Assembly: GCA_036278755.1 (NCBI GenBank)
Contig: DASUKL010000028.1
Location: forward strand, 1-29,728
From: DASUKL01 sp036278755
GTDB lineage: Bacteria > Chloroflexota > Limnocylindria > Limnocylindrales > CSP1-4
Length of the DNA stretch: 29,728 nt
Direction of reading: 5' to 3'
Shown: one piece after another, positions 29,176 through 29,728 of the stretch
Layout of the letters: each line of letters starts with the position of its first letter
Position numbering within the stretch: position 1 is the first letter of the stretch
The notes under the pieces: model-generated
What the model was told of the DNA's origin: nothing
Database searches by the model: none
Seen by the model: the letters and a program-made list of their open reading frames with translations, nothing else
Program-made: the position numbers and the translations under genes

Positions 29176-29199
29176 ATGCCGACCCCCACCAGCCGATGA
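29176..29199 (+). CDS. Seven-codon leaderless ORF (MPTPTSR)
   Basis: ATG at 29176 begins a 7-codon frame ending in TGA at 29197-29199. The TGA overlaps the ATG (29196-29198) of the following membrane-protein gene as ATGA. The -10 lies 7 nt before this ATG, so the transcript would start on this small ORF, not on the larger one. It could load ribosomes for the downstream gene by termination-reinitiation. It is too short for coding statistics, so the call rests on position alone. Confidence 0.4.
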   Translation: MPTPTSR

Positions 29200-29728
29200 G
29201 CGAGTTGCCGCCGGACCCCAGCGCGAACGGCGAGCCGACCGCCGCGCCGGAGCCGGATCCGTCGCTGGGGCCGACCGCCCCACCGGAGCCGACTGCGTCG
29301 CTGGGGCCGACTGCGTCGCCGGATCCGACCCCACCGCCGGGCCCGACTGCGGCCGTCGAGCCGACGTCCCCGGAGCCGAGTCCGACTCCGAAGTCCACTG
29401 CGTCACCGAGACCTCCGGCAGCCAAGCCCGACCTGGCCCATCCGCTCTACAAAGGAGCGCCGCTGGAGGCCGACAAGGGCCCGGGGCTGGGCTGCTTCTG
29501 GACCCAGGTCGTGATCCTGGCCGTGCTTCTCCTGGTGGTGATCCCCTACGGCGTGATCAATGCCTGGCCCACCCAGGTCACCGCGGCCCTCCTGATCGTG
29601 GCCCTGGTGGTCGTCCTCTTCGTCAGCCTGACGACGATCTTCCTCCTCCGTCTCGTGGCGGCCGACCGCCGCGCCCGCCGCGCGCCGCTCCGCAGCGGGG
29701 CGAGGCCCACGGTCGGCCAGCTCGAGGA
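29196..29728 (+). CDS. Proline-rich two-helix membrane protein, partial (runs off right edge)
   Basis: 177 complete codons are visible and the frame is still open at the window end. Residues 1-75 are a Pro/Thr/Ser/Ala-rich, probably disordered region with repeated GPTA and PEPTA units. A short conserved-looking block (LAHPLYKGAPLEADKGPG, about 80-97) precedes two hydrophobic helices (about 102-122 and 128-152) split by NAWPT, followed by a strongly basic stretch (DRRARRAPLRSG). By the positive-inside rule the tail after helix 2 should be cytoplasmic. I do not recognise the family. The start at 29196 overlaps the stop of the 7-codon ORF. Confidence 0.65.
   Translation, partial: MSELPPDPSANGEPTAAPEPDPSLGPTAPPEPTASLGPTASPDPTPPPGPTAAVEPTSPEPSPTPKSTASPRPPAAKPDLAHPLYKGAPLEADKGPGLGCFWTQVVILAVLLLVVIPYGVINAWPTQVTAALLIVALVVVLFVSLTTIFLLRLVAADRRARRAPLRSGARPTVGQLE

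Overview
The window is very GC-rich double-stranded bacterial DNA with dense, mostly short-spaced genes on both strands, GTG/TTG starts and mostly TGA stops. Gene content (NarL-type two-component system, cupredoxin lipoproteins with Gly/Ser/Pro linkers, ECF sigma with a Pro/Ser-rich membrane anti-sigma-like protein, pyrR-pyrB-pyrC, phosphoketolase plus acetate kinase) and the promoter style fit a member of the Chloroflexota, possibly the Limnocylindria/Ellin6529 side. This placement is inference from style and was not tested by any search. No prophage, transposase, CRISPR array or rRNA was seen.

Layout. 1-90: the first 30 codons of a leftward gene that runs off the window. 334-424: leftward tRNA-Arg(CCG) with its -10 box. 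503-532: a leftward intrinsic terminator. 817-2692: a leftward pair, a HisA-like TIM barrel and a threonine aldolase. 2732-3952: a divergent FAD-dependent amine/amino-acid oxidase. 4039-4115: tRNA-Asp(GTC). 4177-7780: phosphoketolase and acetate kinase, which together form a route from sugar phosphates through acetyl phosphate to acetate and ATP. 7906-10913: two paralogous cupredoxin lipoproteins enclosing a leftward histidine kinase/response regulator pair. 10975-13219: divergent PIG-L deacetylase and CaiB/BaiF CoA-transferase. 13293-16309: a MarR regulator fused to a beta-repeat domain, divergent from a two-gene ABC-2 exporter. 16334-20094: fumarase, a LolA/RseB-like hypothetical, and a glutamine synthetase-family enzyme. 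20091-20640: a repeat-rich gene-free stretch. 20683-22502: lipB and a GalT-like protein. 22669-25361: ECF sigma factor and a zinc-finger anti-sigma/beta-propeller membrane protein. 25444-28517: pyrR-pyrB-pyrC. 28726-29116: short GNAT. 29176-29728: a seven-codon ORF overlapping a partial two-helix membrane protein.

The strongest global signal is the promoter architecture. At about ten genes, on both strands, a TAnnnT-type -10 hexamer lies 6-9 nt (six times exactly 7 nt) in front of the start codon, with no Shine-Dalgarno sequence. This is what is expected if transcription starts on the start codon (leaderless mRNAs). Other genes (both lipoproteins, glutamine synthetase, pyrR, phosphoketolase, the ABC ATPase, the MarR fusion) have a clear GGAGG-type site, and for several of these a -10 lies some 50-80 nt upstream. 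The two modes coexist and help fix start codons. A second theme is low-complexity in-frame expansions (Gly-Ser, Ser-Asp-Pro-Ala, Asp-Ser-Pro) inside otherwise ordinary enzymes.
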